A stretch of 64,000 bases of DNA from Gymnorhina tibicen (GCA_013399875.1 VXAZ01007995.1:2459486-2523485), one strand, 5' to 3'. Counted from the stretch's first letter, positions 22,901 through 34,608 are shown. The notes: generated from the sequence alone by a model not told the origin. Numbers and translations: made by a program.

Positions 22901-24969
22901 CCATGATGGAGAATAAAGCAAAACCAAACAAAAAAATGACCAGCAAGGGGACAAATAAGTGAAATGTGAGGGAGTTTTCAAATTATTTGGTTCAGGCATC
23001 ACAAAAAGTAGTGAAGCTCCTGGTTAGCCTTTGAGGTCTACTTGAATCTTTGGTATTCAGCAGTACAAAGGGGTGTCTGTGTGCTCCTGTAAAGCCAAAA
23101 GACAAAGGAGCAGAACCCCCAAATTACTCTCTGAAGCCCTAAGCCAGTATCCTTACGCGAGTACTAAACTACTATTTCTGCACCCCCTCACAGAAACTGG
23201 AAGAGATGGAGAGGAAAAACTGTGAGCAAAGATCTGTGTGGGTCACACTGACTTTTAAAATTACAACTTTTGGATGAGTTCTGTCAAGTGATTCTTTGCT
23301 TGACTTTGTGGCTAAATGAGCAACACAGCCTGTCTGTCACCTGGGTGTATCTGCCTGGGAGTGTTCCTGACACTGCTGTAGGGCCAGCTTATGTCCTGCA
23401 AACACACTGGCTTTCTTCAGGCTCTCAGTGATGTGCCTCTTCTTAGGTGTCGTATTTCTAATCATAGTTTACTGATGATCAGCATTTCAGCTATCAGGCT
23501 GCATGCTGGTTAATTTCATTTATTTTGTATTCAGTACGTCTTACAACATAAAATTCACATTGCTTTAGATGTTCTCATCATTCTGTGGACACAGACTAAC
23601 TTATTTAAAATAGATTTTTGAACGACAACATTAGCTGTTAATGTGTCTGGTATCTCTATAGCTTCTTAAAAATCCCCACTGTGTAGTATGTAATAAAGAA
23701 ATGATAAAAAGTATGATGGATGTGCACTGTTATAAACCTTGTTAATGCAAAATAACCTTTTATAAAACTTCTCAGAGGTTTCCAAATGAACTACAAAGCA
23801 TGCATAGTACTTAATTTTCATAACTTTTTAATATGGTGCATTAGAAATGTTGTAAACCATGTTAATTAAGCAATAATCTCTATGGCTTTCTGTATATGAA
23901 GCAATAAACAGCTAATGGAATAGATCACTAGGCAAAGCAGAACAGAGTTTGTTTAACCAGTCTGGGAAGCCTACACAACAAAATACATCGGTCTGTTCAT
24001 GAAAACCAAAAAACCCCAAACTCCTGTCACTAAGGAGTTGCGTGTGTTGCACCACTTCAGATTTCAGTAACCTCTGCAGGATTCTGGCACCAAACTGGGA
24101 CCAAATCTGGGAAGAAAAATTATCTCAACTTTCACTGCCCACATTGCTTTTGCAGTCAGTGCTATCACTTGCTTTCTGTATTCCAGATAATGTGTATTTC
24201 ACAAAGTGTATTTATTGTTCAAACATGCAAGGAAATGGCTCTTGTCCTGAATAATCCACTCATAAAAGTGAAATATGCCCAGGGACGGGCAGCTGATAAA
24301 GACACAGACATTAATGTATGTGGAAGAGATGTAAAAAATGAAATGAATGGGTTAAAATGTTCTCCTGCTGGTTACTGCTTCTCTTCCTAAGCACTATCAT
24401 TTCCATACCCTCCTGAAGGGGTGTGCAGGTGGGAGTGACTGTGGGTGCAGCTCTGGTGAGACAGTTCACCTGGGAAGAGACTAAATCTGCTGTGGAGATT
24501 CAGACAAATGCAGGAGTCAGGCAGGCAAGACTGACCCCGTAAAAGATCGGGTTTAGCCTTGTTTCTGTATGGGAAGCCTGTTAAAGTAGTCACAGCATAA
24601 CTGGGAGTTGGTCATGCCACTGATTCAAGCCTGGTGACAAATCTTGACTTTAACAAGATAGCCGGTGAATCAAGGAACACTTCTCTTGTCTTGCAACAAA
24701 TATACACAGTGCTTACTCACTGCTGTCTCTTGAGTAGTTAGCCCAACTCAGGGCTATCTTGTTTTCTAAAAATATCCTAATGACTCTTTCCTTTTTTTCT
24801 CTCCCCAGAATGTTTGTATGATAGAATAGCACAAGAAACTGTGGATGAAACTGAAATTGCACAGAGACTCTCCAAAGTCAACAAGTACATCTGTGAAAAA
24901 ATCATGGATATCAATAAATCATGTAAAAATGAAGAAAGGAGGGAAATTGCAAAGTACAATTTGCAATAA
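7847..24969 (+). CDS. BEND5: BEND5, C-terminal 344 codons in five exons (5'-partial)
   Basis: Spliced coding region: exons 7847-7980, 9646-10021, 16175-16323, 20776-20989 and 24809-24969, all bounded by AG/GT and joining in frame. The product matches BEND5 as I know it. In local numbering it has a lysine-rich stretch (residues 1-45), a Gln/Glu/Arg-rich coiled coil (about 104-166), an acidic/proline linker (171-220), and the BEN domain (about 221-335), which includes a KKKK basic patch (271-274) that could serve nuclear import. It ends in KYNLQ. BEN-solo proteins of this family (Drosophila Insensitive, vertebrate BEND5/BEND6) are nuclear sequence-specific DNA-binding proteins that usually repress transcription; DNA contact is through the BEN domain, and the coiled coil probably mediates self-association. 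Family length is about 420 residues, so about 76 N-terminal residues encoded by exon 1 are missing, presumably upstream of the window. No frameshift or internal stop is seen, so the gene looks intact. Confidence 0.95.
7981..9645 (+). other. BEND5 intron 2
   Basis: 1665 nt, gtactg...tgtgcag. AT-rich with several T runs. No recognisable repeat or RNA gene. The frame at 8757-9095 on the minus strand and others here show no protein-like features. Confidence 0.9.
9646..10021 (+). CDS. BEND5: BEND5 coding exon 3 (coiled-coil exon)
   Basis: 376-nt exon after acceptor tgtgcag (ending 9645). It starts in phase 0 with RQDGRK and ends with one base of a Gly codon before a strong donor, G|gtaagt, at 10022. 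It encodes local residues 46-170. The second half is a highly charged heptad-like helix (YEELLRSYQQQQEEMRH, ELERTRRQLVQQAKKLKEYG, LRDLNRRLQDVLLLRL), which I read as a coiled coil. The first half is Ser/Thr/Glu-rich and probably flexible. A Met at the end of this exon's upstream intron opens a longer frame, but that part is intronic. Confidence 0.95.
10022..16174 (+). other. BEND5 intron 3
   Basis: 6153 nt, gtaagt...gtctag. Contains a 13-14 base A run grading into AAAG repeats (about 10348-10372), a 15-nt palindrome around an octamer-like ATTTGCAT (10988-11002), and a very AT-rich end (about 15440-16100). Nothing else is recognised. Confidence 0.9.
16175..16323 (+). CDS. BEND5: BEND5 coding exon 4 (linker)
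   Basis: 149-nt exon with acceptor ttaactgtctag (ending 16174). Two bases complete the Gly codon begun in exon 3, then PAIEVEKVKPES. It ends MDKYILENGK at the donor AAG|gtattt (16324). It encodes an acidic, proline-containing linker (local residues 171-220) between the coiled coil and the BEN domain. The phase matches exon 5 exactly. It is too short and ATG-poor to stand out as an ORF, and was found by following the splice phase. Confidence 0.93.
16324..20775 (+). other. BEND5 intron 4
   Basis: 4452 nt, gtattt...ttctag. Holds a 174-codon frame (19335-19859) that I do not accept as a gene, and an 11-bp-arm palindrome at 20215-20238. Otherwise AT-rich intron. Confidence 0.9.
20215..20238. repeat. 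Near-perfect palindrome with a 2-nt spacer
   Basis: Arms TTGGAAGCTTT (20215-20225) and AAAGCTTCCAA (20228-20238) are exact reverse complements separated by AC. It lies in BEND5 intron 4. Function unknown. Confidence 0.9.
20776..20989 (+). CDS. BEND5: BEND5 coding exon 5 (BEN domain, first part)
   Basis: 214-nt exon with acceptor actaccttctag (ending 20775). It starts VHLGSGIWVDEEKWHQ, runs through YTKNLAVMIWGTDVLKNRSVTG, and reaches the basic segment ATKKKKDAVPKPP, ending with one base of a Glu codon at donor G|gtaggt (20990). This is the N-terminal two-thirds of the BEN domain. The Trp residues and the MIWGTDVLKNRSVTG segment are typical of BEND5/BEND6-type domains. The KKKK cluster could contribute to DNA binding or nuclear import; that is inference. 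Confidence 0.96.
20990..24808 (+). other. BEND5 intron 5
   Basis: 3819 nt, gtaggt...ccccag, ending in a strong polypyrimidine tract. Contains a short GT-rich run (about 21976-22000) and the segment 22500-22760, rich in C and T. No repeat family or exon is recognised. Confidence 0.9.
24809..24969 (+). CDS. BEND5: BEND5 terminal coding exon 6 (BEN domain end, stop)
   Basis: The acceptor is preceded by a strong polypyrimidine tract (ctttttttctctccccag, ending 24808). Two bases complete Glu, then CLYDRIAQETVDETEIAQRL and on to YNLQ, with TAA at 24967-24969. It encodes the C-terminal helices of the BEN domain (local residues 292-344). The stop codon itself lies inside an AATAAA hexamer. Confidence 0.96.
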
Positions 24970-24988
24970 ATTTTTGATTTTTAATAAA
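24965..24988 (+). terminator. Proximal polyadenylation hexamers of BEND5
   Basis: AATAAA occurs at 24965-24970, overlapping the TAA stop, and again at 24983-24988, 14 nt past the stop. A GT/T-rich stretch follows at about 25005-25035 (gtgttgttttttgatttgtgtgg), the arrangement of a functional vertebrate poly(A) site. Use of the second hexamer would give a 3' UTR of only a few tens of nucleotides. This is inference from motifs; no transcript evidence is available here. Confidence 0.6.
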
Positions 24989-26260
24989 GTTTTAGTGTTT
25001 TACTTAAGTGTTGTTTTTTGATTTGTGTGGCATTTTTGCTGATGGGAGAAGCTGACTTGAAGCGTTGCTCTCTTCCTAAAACTGATGCGTTTTTTGAGCG
25101 GCTCTGTCATGGTGTAAACTGCTTTTAACTAATGTAAGATATGTTGTAAGTTCACTCACGATGAAAACTGAAGTTTCCAAGGTTTCTTCAGCGAGTTGCA
25201 GTTTGGTACCTGCGCCTGTACATAGGCTGTGATTCTGCGGACACCGACACATTTGCCCTGCGTTGAGTTTTACTGGAGTTAGTGGATCTCAGCTGCAGTA
25301 AAACATCTGCTTAGAAGGAAGAACTGTACAAAATCCACTTTGCTATTGAAAAGGGTTTTATTGTATTTTACAGAGTGTTTTTTCTGAACTGAAGTTTCAA
25401 CCGTTTGTTTTTATAAATCTTTGTTTTGATCTCTAACAATATATTTGATCAAAAAGACACAAAGAACGTTTCTTTTTCAATTATCTTGTAGGTAGATTAC
25501 TATTACCATCACAGTTAAAAAAAAAAAAAAAACAACAAACCAACCAATAAACAATGAAGAACCCAAAGCTGTAAGTTGTAAAATCATCATAATTCATTTT
25601 AATAAATAAATCTAAAAGCAGTTCTTTTTCAGGGACCAAGACACTTCAGATTTCTGGTTGTGGTACAAAGTTCTTCAGTGTGTCCATACTGTTGTTCCTG
25701 AAATATTATCTTTTTAGTGTATTTGTATTTTCAAACAGTTTAAAAATTGCCACACTATGGCAAGATTATGTACAGTAGAAAATTTAGTACCATTTTGTCT
25801 GGGTCCATAATTTAACAATGGACACTTTTAGCACAAATTTTAATTACAAATAAAAATAATTTTCTACATTGAAGTTAGACTTGGAATGCAAAGTTTTTAG
25901 AAATAATTTGTCATCCGAACAATACCTTATTGTCTGTAAGTGAAACAAAATAACCTGAAACCTCTTTTCATGAAGGATTTAGAGATAACTTGAGGTCTGG
26001 ATTGATGAATTTTGAGGGTTTGTTATATTAGTGATCTTGATTAACATTCCATTTATTCTATGCTCACAGATGTGATTATCTGCCGTTCAGGCTGCCTGTT
26101 CCTGAGTGTCAGGATTTGTTTCTTTTCTACTCCTGCAATTCTGTTTCCTGCAGTTTTGAAAAACTTCCCATTTCTTACCACCTTCCTGTAGCACTGGTCC
26201 ACCCTGACATGAAGCCTGTTTCAGTGTCCTGTAAATGTAGATAATTTGGAAAGGAATAAG
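24989..26260. other. BEND5 3' flank, no further gene seen
   Basis: Includes the putative downstream GT-rich element, a stretch with more CpG than its surroundings (about 25060-25265), a 16-base A run (about 25517-25532), and additional AATAAA hexamers. It may include an extended 3' UTR. No coding signal. Confidence 0.6.
25546..25610 (+). terminator. Possible distal BEND5 polyadenylation signals
   Basis: AATAAA at 25546-25551, and two overlapping copies at 25601-25610, in an AT-rich stretch that follows BEND5; another lies at 25849-25854. They could serve a longer 3' UTR, but AATAAA is frequent by chance in sequence this AT-rich. Confidence 0.25.
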
Positions 26261-26399
26261 CTGCTGGGGTGGACTTGCCATCCCTGGAAGTATTTAAATG
26301 ACGTGTAGGTGTGGCACTTGGGGACATGCTCCAGTGGTGGGATTGGCAGTGCTGGATGAATGGCTGGACTTGATGATCTTAAATGATTCCATAATTCTT
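26261..26399 (+). mobile_element. CR1 retrotransposon 3' fragment
   Basis: It matches the CR1 3' untranslated region by eye: a 'ccatccctggaagtatttaa' block, 'gtggcacttggggacatg', 'tggtgggattggcagtgctgg', 'ggctggacttgatgatctt', and an 'aatgattccataattct' end. CR1 is the dominant bird LINE; copies are usually 5'-truncated, as here. Diverged, with a small deletion just before the terminal repeat. No coding capacity. Confidence 0.85.
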
Positions 26400-26417
26400 T
26401 AAAGGGCTGGGGTGGGT

Positions 26418-26462
26418 AGAAGAGAAGGAGGAGGGGAGAGGAGGAGGAAGAGGAGGAGGAAG
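26418..26462. repeat. Uninterrupted purine (GGA/GAA-rich) tract
   Basis: 45 consecutive purines, mostly GAGGAG/GAGGAA units, directly after the CR1 fragment. Homopurine mirror-type tracts can form triplex DNA. The opposite strand reads as poly-Ser, which is not a gene. Confidence 0.9.
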
Positions 26463-29400
26463 TGTGGTAGGACTGCTGTGCCTCTCTTGGAAGAGATGAG
26501 AAAAACACCAGGTTGTTCCTTCCTGTAATGTCCCCTGTATGTAAATAGTGTCTTAACTCAGGGTGTAAGTGTTTGCCCCGTGCTTCCTAAAGTCCAATTT
26601 CACGGTTGCCTTGCACCAACCTAATGCTGTGTTGCCAAACAGGAACACCCCACTTTCACCACCGGTGTCCCCGCATTCCTGTCCCTTCCCTTAACCCCGC
26701 ACTTGTAGCACAGGTGTGTCAGATCCCACTGATTTCCAGGGTTCATTGCACAACAGCTGCTTCCAATAGGACAGAGCCGGAGCTTTCGTGATGAGGGAGG
26801 GAAGGAGCAGGAGTGTCTTTTTCCAGCATCTTACGTGTGCCCTGAAGTTTCTTTGGACAGTCTCCCTTGTCTCCTGCAAATATCAAGTCTTCTTAGGTAT
26901 CGTTTAATAAGTGCATAAATGTCTATGCTTCCTAATTTGGGATGCTAAATAGCAAATTAGCATTTAAAATGTATCAGTGCATGTATCCTTGTATTAATTT
27001 AGAAGAACAAAATAGAGATAACACTGAAGAAACATTTAAACAGCAAGTTCCCACTTTTCAAGCAGACTTGTGAATGTACAGGGTTTTTTTTTTTTTAAGT
27101 GATACTAAGGCAACCCACTATTTTGGGGAAAATGTCCATAATTTACTCACTCTTTTATGGCTTTAGTACTAATGTGTTTCCATTGTAACAGATTCTTTAA
27201 TGAGAAGATCATGCCGTACTTCTTAGAAGATAAGCCTATTTGAGACAGCATTTTATGAAACCTGGATAAAGCACATTAGAATTTAATTAGTTAGGACTTC
27301 AGCCTGGCCCCAGAAATCAGAGGTGTTAATTCTTTCTGCAAAACCAGCATCATCTTTCTAAGGCTTCTCCTTGACATTCTTGTCCCATCAGATGTTAATA
27401 CTGCGTTTTGCTGAAGAATTTGAATGTCCTTGGGCATGCTGTCTTGGAAGTCTTACATTAAGTTTCTCCTGGAGATTTCATCAGCCCAGGTTGGTTTTAA
27501 TTTGCGTTCAACAGGGGTAATTGGGTGGCACAAAAAGTTCAGTTCCCTTTGAAACGTAGTGTCAGTGGGGGCTAAGAAATGTGTCCATTGGACTGGGCAA
27601 GTGGCATTCAATATGTCACTTGAAACTTTGTTATGTAAAAGGAATAGGACATATTAAAGGTAGAACACCTCTTTATTGTATTATAACTTGAACTGAATCT
27701 TTGGATACTGGAAATAAGTCTGCTAATAATAAGCCATTTCTGCACACGGTGGTTGTATGGCAGCGTGCTGGGGGCTCTGCAGGGGGTAATGGGGGTGTGA
27801 ATAACATCTTTATATTTGGTCATTACTCTTGTCTTTCCCTCCCCATGAGCCAGTCCAGGGTTGTACAGTTGTTTCCCAGTGTGTCTGTTTGACAGAGGGA
27901 AATAGGCTGCAGTTACGTGTTCCAGCAGTACCCAAGAAAAATAGGAACTTTAATGGGGTGTGCTTTTCTGCGTTGCAATACTGATGTATAAATAAACTGT
28001 GAGTTTCATTTCATTTTCCTACACTGCATTTATGGCCAGGGCTGTTCTTGTTGGTACATTAATTCTTCCATAATTGTGCCTGCCTGTTCATATTGTGTCT
28101 GCTGTGAATCTACCATAGGAAACTTTATAGAAAATAGTCCCTAGTAACTTTTTCCTACTCTAGGGTAACTTCAAACCTGTACATCATGAGAAACAGGGGA
28201 GTTTTGACAGAAAATGAAGTAGGTTTGATTACACCCTGTAATACCCCTCGTTCGTCATTCTAAGGTCTGTGCTGTGCCATTACCTCATACTGTAAACCTG
28301 GATTTGTAAGGATCAGAGAGACACAGATTTAAGAGGAAGTGACTGTTTACTCTTTTTTTAATCAAAGCAGGAAGGAGGTATTACTGTTATATGAATAATC
28401 TGATCTTCTGTTGCCACACATTGCTGCCGTAATTTGTGATATTCATGATCTGATCCTTATTAAAGTGCCTTTGGCACACTTGAAAGGAAGCAAGATTAGA
28501 GTTAACAAAAAGGGCTTTATTTTCTATTAGTGATTTTATAAGGGATATGAGCTGTTGTGTTAAAGGAAAGAATCCTACCAGGGACTTTAATACCTGAGTC
28601 AGGAAGTCTGGCCACTCAATTAAAAAAAGAAAGCTTGTATTTATTAGAGAGGGGAAAAAATTGTTAGTTTCTGCTGTTCCAGAACAGGTTTGGATTTACT
28701 GATCCTTTATAGACATGGGAGGGTTTTTTTTTAAATAGTAAGATAGTTATGTCAAAGCTGAACTCTAAGTAGGAATTCAAGGTTGCATTGGTTAGCTGTT
28801 GTTGGCTGTCAAAAGCAGATGCATTCTCCCTGTGGGAGGTCACGTCTTTGCACCCTACCTTTGATGTTGTATCTGAGAGATTACTGTGATGCTGCTTTGT
28901 TGTCTTAAGCAGAGATTATTGTCCTCCTGGAAGTTGTAAGTAGCAATAAATTGAACTTTTTGGGATTTAGTGAAATTGTAAAGATAATTCTACTTCATAC
29001 TTCCAGAATCTATAGACTGTTAAAAATTAAAGCTAAGTGCAGGTCATTGTTAAAATGATACAACCTTGATGCAGAACCTCAGAGGAGTAAGAATTGTGTG
29101 AATTGGGAACATTGTGTATTAGCTGTGTTCATAGCTCTTGAGAACACCAAATTTGGCTGGTTTCAGAAAGGGAAAGCAAGGTTGTGTCACGTGGAGCTGT
29201 ACTGAGGGTTATTTCAATATTCCATCTTTTTGACATGAGAATTCTCTTCTGAAAGAGACAAGGACACAACTTCTGCTTTCCTCAGAATGAGGTGGCAGCT
29301 TTCTCCATGGTCTTGAAAATATTTGTAATTCTGTGCGTGCCTTTAGTCTCGGATTGATGAAGTCATAACATCAATTGCTCAGACTTTATTGGTGTCATTT

Positions 29401-31540
29401 TTTTCATCATAACAGTGTGGAACTCTGAAGTGATTCATACAACACCGAGGCAATAAAATTGTTATGAAGTGCAATCATTGCATGCTTCATGCTCAATAGC
29501 TAATTTTTAATTTCACCATCTTGGATATTTTTTCATCCCCTCAGGGTTCCTAAATAGGAAAAGAGAGTCATTTGGACTTGGAAAACAGGAACGGTGATTC
29601 AGAATAGAATTAATTTATGTGGTTTTTCATTTGTTTTACTTTTGCAATTATTTCTCCTGTTTATGTTTGAACAATAACTTTCATTCCGTGTGTCAGATAC
29701 CCTCTTGTCCTGCAGTGAAATCGTGGTCCTGTGGTTGTGAGATCATTTGTTTACCATAAAGAGGAAAATACTTCACTTATGGCATCAGATGAAGTTGCAT
29801 TATGGCTGGATCAGAGTAAAGGTGAAAGTGAGTCTGGGAGGAGAGGAAGAAGCTGAGCCTGAAGGATTTTTTTCTGTGCTGCCTTCTGGCTAGAAAACTT
29901 CTTCCTACAAAGGAAATTGTTTCCTCCACATTTAGCAGAATATCAGCTTTATGTTCCTTGTTTATTGGTAGTAAAGCCTTAATGGAACTAAAGTCTTTAT
30001 GGATATATATGTTTATTGCATCAGGCTGCCTACTGTCATGCTAAATTTTGGTCTTTGGTGATTTGAAACTAGAGTCACAGAAAATTTCCTGAACAACCCA
30101 AGAGAGGGGTAGGCTGGGGGTGACTTAGCTTTTACTGTAGTATAACAATTGCTAAAAGTTCTGTGAAATAGAAGATAAGAAATGATGTGTGTTGGTGCTT
30201 GTGTATCCTTTATAGTTGGCATGAGCTTTCATGCTTTTGGAGTGGAGAGGGGTGCAGGTTTCATGGGACAGGCTGATTATCAGAAGAATTGGCTGTGAAC
30301 ACCCTTTGGTGTTCACCCTGCTGAACGTGAGCCATGTCCTGGGACAGCAGCAGAGGGAATGTGCCTTGATAGTGCCATATCACACTGGTACCAGCCCCTT
30401 CCGCAGGAGACTCAGATGAAAAAGCTTTCGTGGGAATTTCATACTCTTTCATACTCAAATATATCTTTAATGTCTGCCCAATGTTTATATAAATCTTACT
30501 GAACTGTAGTTTAGTTTAAAAAAAAAAATGTACTTTCCTGTGTTTCCCATTTTTCTTGTATTAACTGAGTATCAGTGTTCTGGGAGATGTCTTTCTCCAT
30601 GTTTACGTTGGGGTATTAAGCCACTGATAACTTGAAAATAGTCCATTTGGACATTTTGGATTTGTGAGCCAGATGAACTGTGGTTTTACCTTTCCTTACG
30701 GAGTCCTCTGCGGGATTTATGGGAGCACCTTTAGAGAATAATTCTCAAAATGTGTAGGATGGGAGGCGGATGGGGCAAAGCATTGCCTCCAAGTTAATGT
30801 TCTGTGTTTTCATTTCTTTGAGAGTCTTAGCTTATGAAAAACTAAAACTCTGTAAAGTAGGATTTTGCTTTTTTTTCCTGCACTGTATATTAAAATACTT
30901 TGACACTTGTTGGTTTCTTTGCGTTTGCAAGGACACTTTCATCTTCCAGGACCCAGTTCTGCTTTTTGCTGTAGATCCTTACAGGAATAAGCAATCAAGG
31001 GTGTGGAATGTGGGGTTAAACAAGGCTGAAGGTGCTGTTGCAGGATCATCTGTGCTTTGGAGGACAATGCAAGGAGCCACCTGCCTTGCTAGGATTGGGA
31101 AGGACAATCTCAAGGGTTGGCTTCTCTTTAGGTGTTGTCCCCTAATCCAGCTCATCCAGCAAAGGTTGTTTATTGCCAGATTGGTGGATATGTGCAACTT
31201 CCACTCTGTGGCTTTCCTGAACTTACAAAGTAACTGAGATTCACTCATCCAGTCTAATGTGGAGGAGTATCCTAACTCTGATGGTGCAGGAAGCCAAGGA
31301 AGAGGTTGTGGAGGGGTCACGTAGGCCTTTTCCCCTTTCCCACGGAGAGTATGTGCAGTTTAGGTGAAGTCAGTAGCCAAACAGCAAAATCCCAAGCAGT
31401 TTAACTGGCATTTAAGGTTTCAATCAGTGAAAAGTTTTATTAATTAAAAAATTCCAATCACTCTTAACGTTCCCAGATTTTAACCTTTAACAAGTAACAA
31501 AATCAGCATTTTCTTCTGCAGCCAGGGACCTCTTTCTAGT

Positions 31541-31564
31541 GCACATACACAGCTGTGTGTGTGC
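31541..31564. repeat. 24-nt palindrome, one mismatch
   Basis: GCACATACACAG followed directly by CTGTGTGTGTGC. The arms pair at 11 of 12 positions. It is CA/TG-rich, so it may derive from a microsatellite. Confidence 0.8.
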
Positions 31565-32489
31565 AGATGTGATGTGCCATTATTCTGTGTAAATCTGTCT
31601 GTGCCATGTAAATCCACAGCTTGATAATGTTCCTGATAGTCCCCAGCCCTGCCTGTTTTCCTGGTCTTCCCTTCTCAGTGCTGTTCCTTCTGCAAATGGG
31701 AGTCTGTCCTCTGTGCCTGCCTCAGAGGGACGAGACGGGAGCGTTTCATGATTCCTGCCTCGCAAATTGTCAGCAGGGCTCTGAAGTGAAATACCTGCTT
31801 GTTATTCCTGGGGGTGACTGACACAGAACTAGAGCATTTCCTTGGGAGATCTGGTAGTGTTGCTGTCACCGTAAGGCAGACTTTGCCATTCAGGGACTTC
31901 ACACAGCAGCATTTTCTTGTTTGTTTTTTTTTTCTTGCCCTGCCAATGCCTAGACTGTAGCATAGAAAATTTCATTCTTACGTGGAGGTCTTGACGTGTA
32001 AGATGGAATAAGTAAATCTTTCAGCAGTATCTCTTGAAAACATTCATTTCTCTGAGGTTCCCCTGCTTTTGCAGAGGGTCAGTGGCCTGGAAGTTTCCCA
32101 CCTAATGGCAGTGCCCAGGTGAGTGGTGGAAAGCACTGGGCACCTTGACAGATTTATTCTGATCTATGGCTTTAATCTGCCCTCTGTTACTTTTCTGCCT
32201 TTCCTTGTCCCAGTTGCCGTGTGAAAACAGCCACCTGGTGAACTGGGGAAGAAAGAGCCATTTCCAATTCTATGATCTAAGTGTGGTTCTTGACAAGGAT
32301 GTTTTTAGCTGTGCCTAAAGCTGTGCAGGCTGTGGTGGCTGCTGGGCCATTCCATGAGCTGGTGTGGCTCCCTGCAGAACACATCACAAAACTTCACTCA
32401 GCTGCTCCCTTGAAGAGAAACCTTGGCTGGACCGCAGCAACGCTGTTCAGAAAATCAAGCATTCTTGAAAATCCATCAAAGTGTGAAAT

Positions 32490-32640
32490 CCATCTTTTCC
32501 TTGAGCAGTTCATTCCAGTGCTTAGCGCTACCCTCGCTGCTTGACTTGTGCCTTATTTCTCTATGAGTTTTTCTGGCTTAACTTCTTATTCCTGGTTCTT
32601 GATTTGCCTGTCTTAATATCTTCCCCCAGCATTTCTGCAG
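32490..32640 (-). mobile_element. Possible ancient antisense CR1 fragment
   Basis: The order 'gagcagttcattccagtgcttagcgctaccctc', then 'ttatttc', then a T/C-rich 'cttattcctggttcttg' resembles the antisense 3' part of old CR1 copies (...ctgttccagtgcctcaccaccctc...). The match is loose and by eye only. Confidence 0.25.
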
Positions 32641-34608
32641 CTCATGAACGCCTCAATAGACTGAGTGCCTTCACTCTCCTACCACCACAAATTTTCTAGG
32701 TCATGACCGACTCATTTTTGTAATACTTTTCCTTTATGTCTACCCAAACTCATTTTAGTTTTGTGGAAATACTTTGTATAGAAGTGTTTGGTTTAGGTAA
32801 TGTGATACAATCTGGTGGTTTAGGACATGTCACTTTGTATTAGAATGTGATATACAACAGTAATTTCATTTTGTGGGCCAGCCTTAATTTAATTTTGTAG
32901 AAAAAACTGGTATTATTTGATTCTTAACCAATTGATGTCCCAGTGTATTTCCCTTTTTACTCTATTATTAAGTATAGCTCTATCCTGGAAATATTGTTCT
33001 TCAAATCAGTATTTATCTCTATGCACTTTACTCTTAGACTCCGTACCACTCATGTGCCAGTGAGGAGACAGAGCACATTCTTCCTGCTTTTCCAGCTTCT
33101 TATTCCTGTACTCACAGCTGGGCCAGGCGGGCTGTGAAGGGCAGCAGGTGAACAGCGTTTCACAGAAAATAGGACACTGAAGTCATAAAACTTAGACAAA
33201 AGGGAAGCTGGAGCCATTTTACTCCTGTAGAATGTGTCTTCGAGATACTTGCAGAGTTTCCTTGGTTGAGGATGCCTTTGAACTGCCAAAGAATGGTGAA
33301 GAGATATCACCATTATACTGAGATACATTCTCAGAACTGGGTAGGGTATCCTTAGGGAGAGACTTCAACTTTTGTGGAATTGCTTCTCTCTGGAGCCTCC
33401 AGCCAAATCCCATAAAGGAATCAGACCTGACAGAAGAGCTTGCTGTGCATCAGCCCTTGCTGTGATAAATTAAAGGCTGCTTTGGGTAGGACTTACACAC
33501 ATTTTGTTTGACCATTCCTGCTAAATGATTAATATCCTCTCTCAACCTCGGAGATAAGATGAGGAACTGCCAAGTTTCTCCACTGAGATGGTTTAATGAA
33601 AATTGTTCTTTGCCAACTTTTGAAGGTCAAAACCAGCTTAAATATGTAAACAGATATTCTATCAAGGTAAAGTAAAAAAACTTACAAATTATCTCTTCTA
33701 AGGAGTCGCTTCCTTCCTTTGAGAATTCTGAATAGTGCCAGACAAGGTTCTTCTAAATTTCCTTCATCATCTCTCTGAAGATTCCCTGTTAATTAACTTA
33801 GTCATTTAAAAATGTTATGAAATCATGTTATTGACTTACTTCTATTTGTAAAGACACCAGGAAATTTGTGTACTGCACCCTTTGAAAAGTAATTAATGTT
33901 TCACTCCTAAATGCCTATTGATATTATTGTGCTTCCTATTGATTTGAAATTAATATCTCTGCCAATTTAAAGCTCCCATGCTGGTTTGTCCAGCTTTCAA
34001 AGAATGGACAGGACAGCACCGCTGAGCTGATCTGGTTAAGATGATGACTCTCATCTGATGACCTCCAGAAAAAAATACTGGCAAAGTTCTGCCCAGTCTG
34101 GGCTTCCTTCCTCTCTGGGACTGGTGGAAGGTGGCCCTTTCCCACGTGGTTTGGGAGGGGTTGGGTAGGTTTTAACTAATGAGTGGCTTAATGATGGGAG
34201 GAGTAAGATCAGAGCAGTTTAAGTGCATGTTGTAATACCAAGGGCAGAAACCAGTTGATGCCCTTACCCCAGTGCTGCAGGATTATTAAACGCTCTGGGC
34301 AAGGCCTTGGTGATGTTTTGCAGGGTTATGGGTGGTGCAGAAGTTGCTCTCGAGGTCTCCTTGCTTACCTGACTAATCCGATTTCCTCTTCTGGAGCTCA
34401 GGTAGAACCTGTACCTGAGAGGTTTCACTTCTATGGTGCAAGATGTTGCTGGATTTTCATCCTCCGTGTGTGAGAGGTGAGAGCCCCACTGGCTCCACTC
34501 CCGAGGGCAGCTCAGCTGCAGCAGCTGTCAGGCTGCAGTGTTTGGTAAACGCACCCAGGGTGGGTGGTACTTTGTGAGCAGCCCCTCACCTGCATGGCAC
34601 ATTCTCTT

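Larger units (their letters stand above)
26463..34608. other. Gene-free span downstream of BEND5
   Basis: No exon recognised on either strand. Stretches at about 28360-28560 and 29440-29700 are AT-rich with homeobox-like TAATT words and could be conserved non-coding DNA, which cannot be judged without alignment. A single-mismatch 24-nt palindrome lies at 31541-31564. The frame at 30770-31237 looks random. Confidence 0.6.

Noticed and set aside
30770..31237. 155-codon + strand frame
   Set aside because: No domain, no conservation evidence; Cys/Leu/Phe-rich as expected from T-rich DNA.
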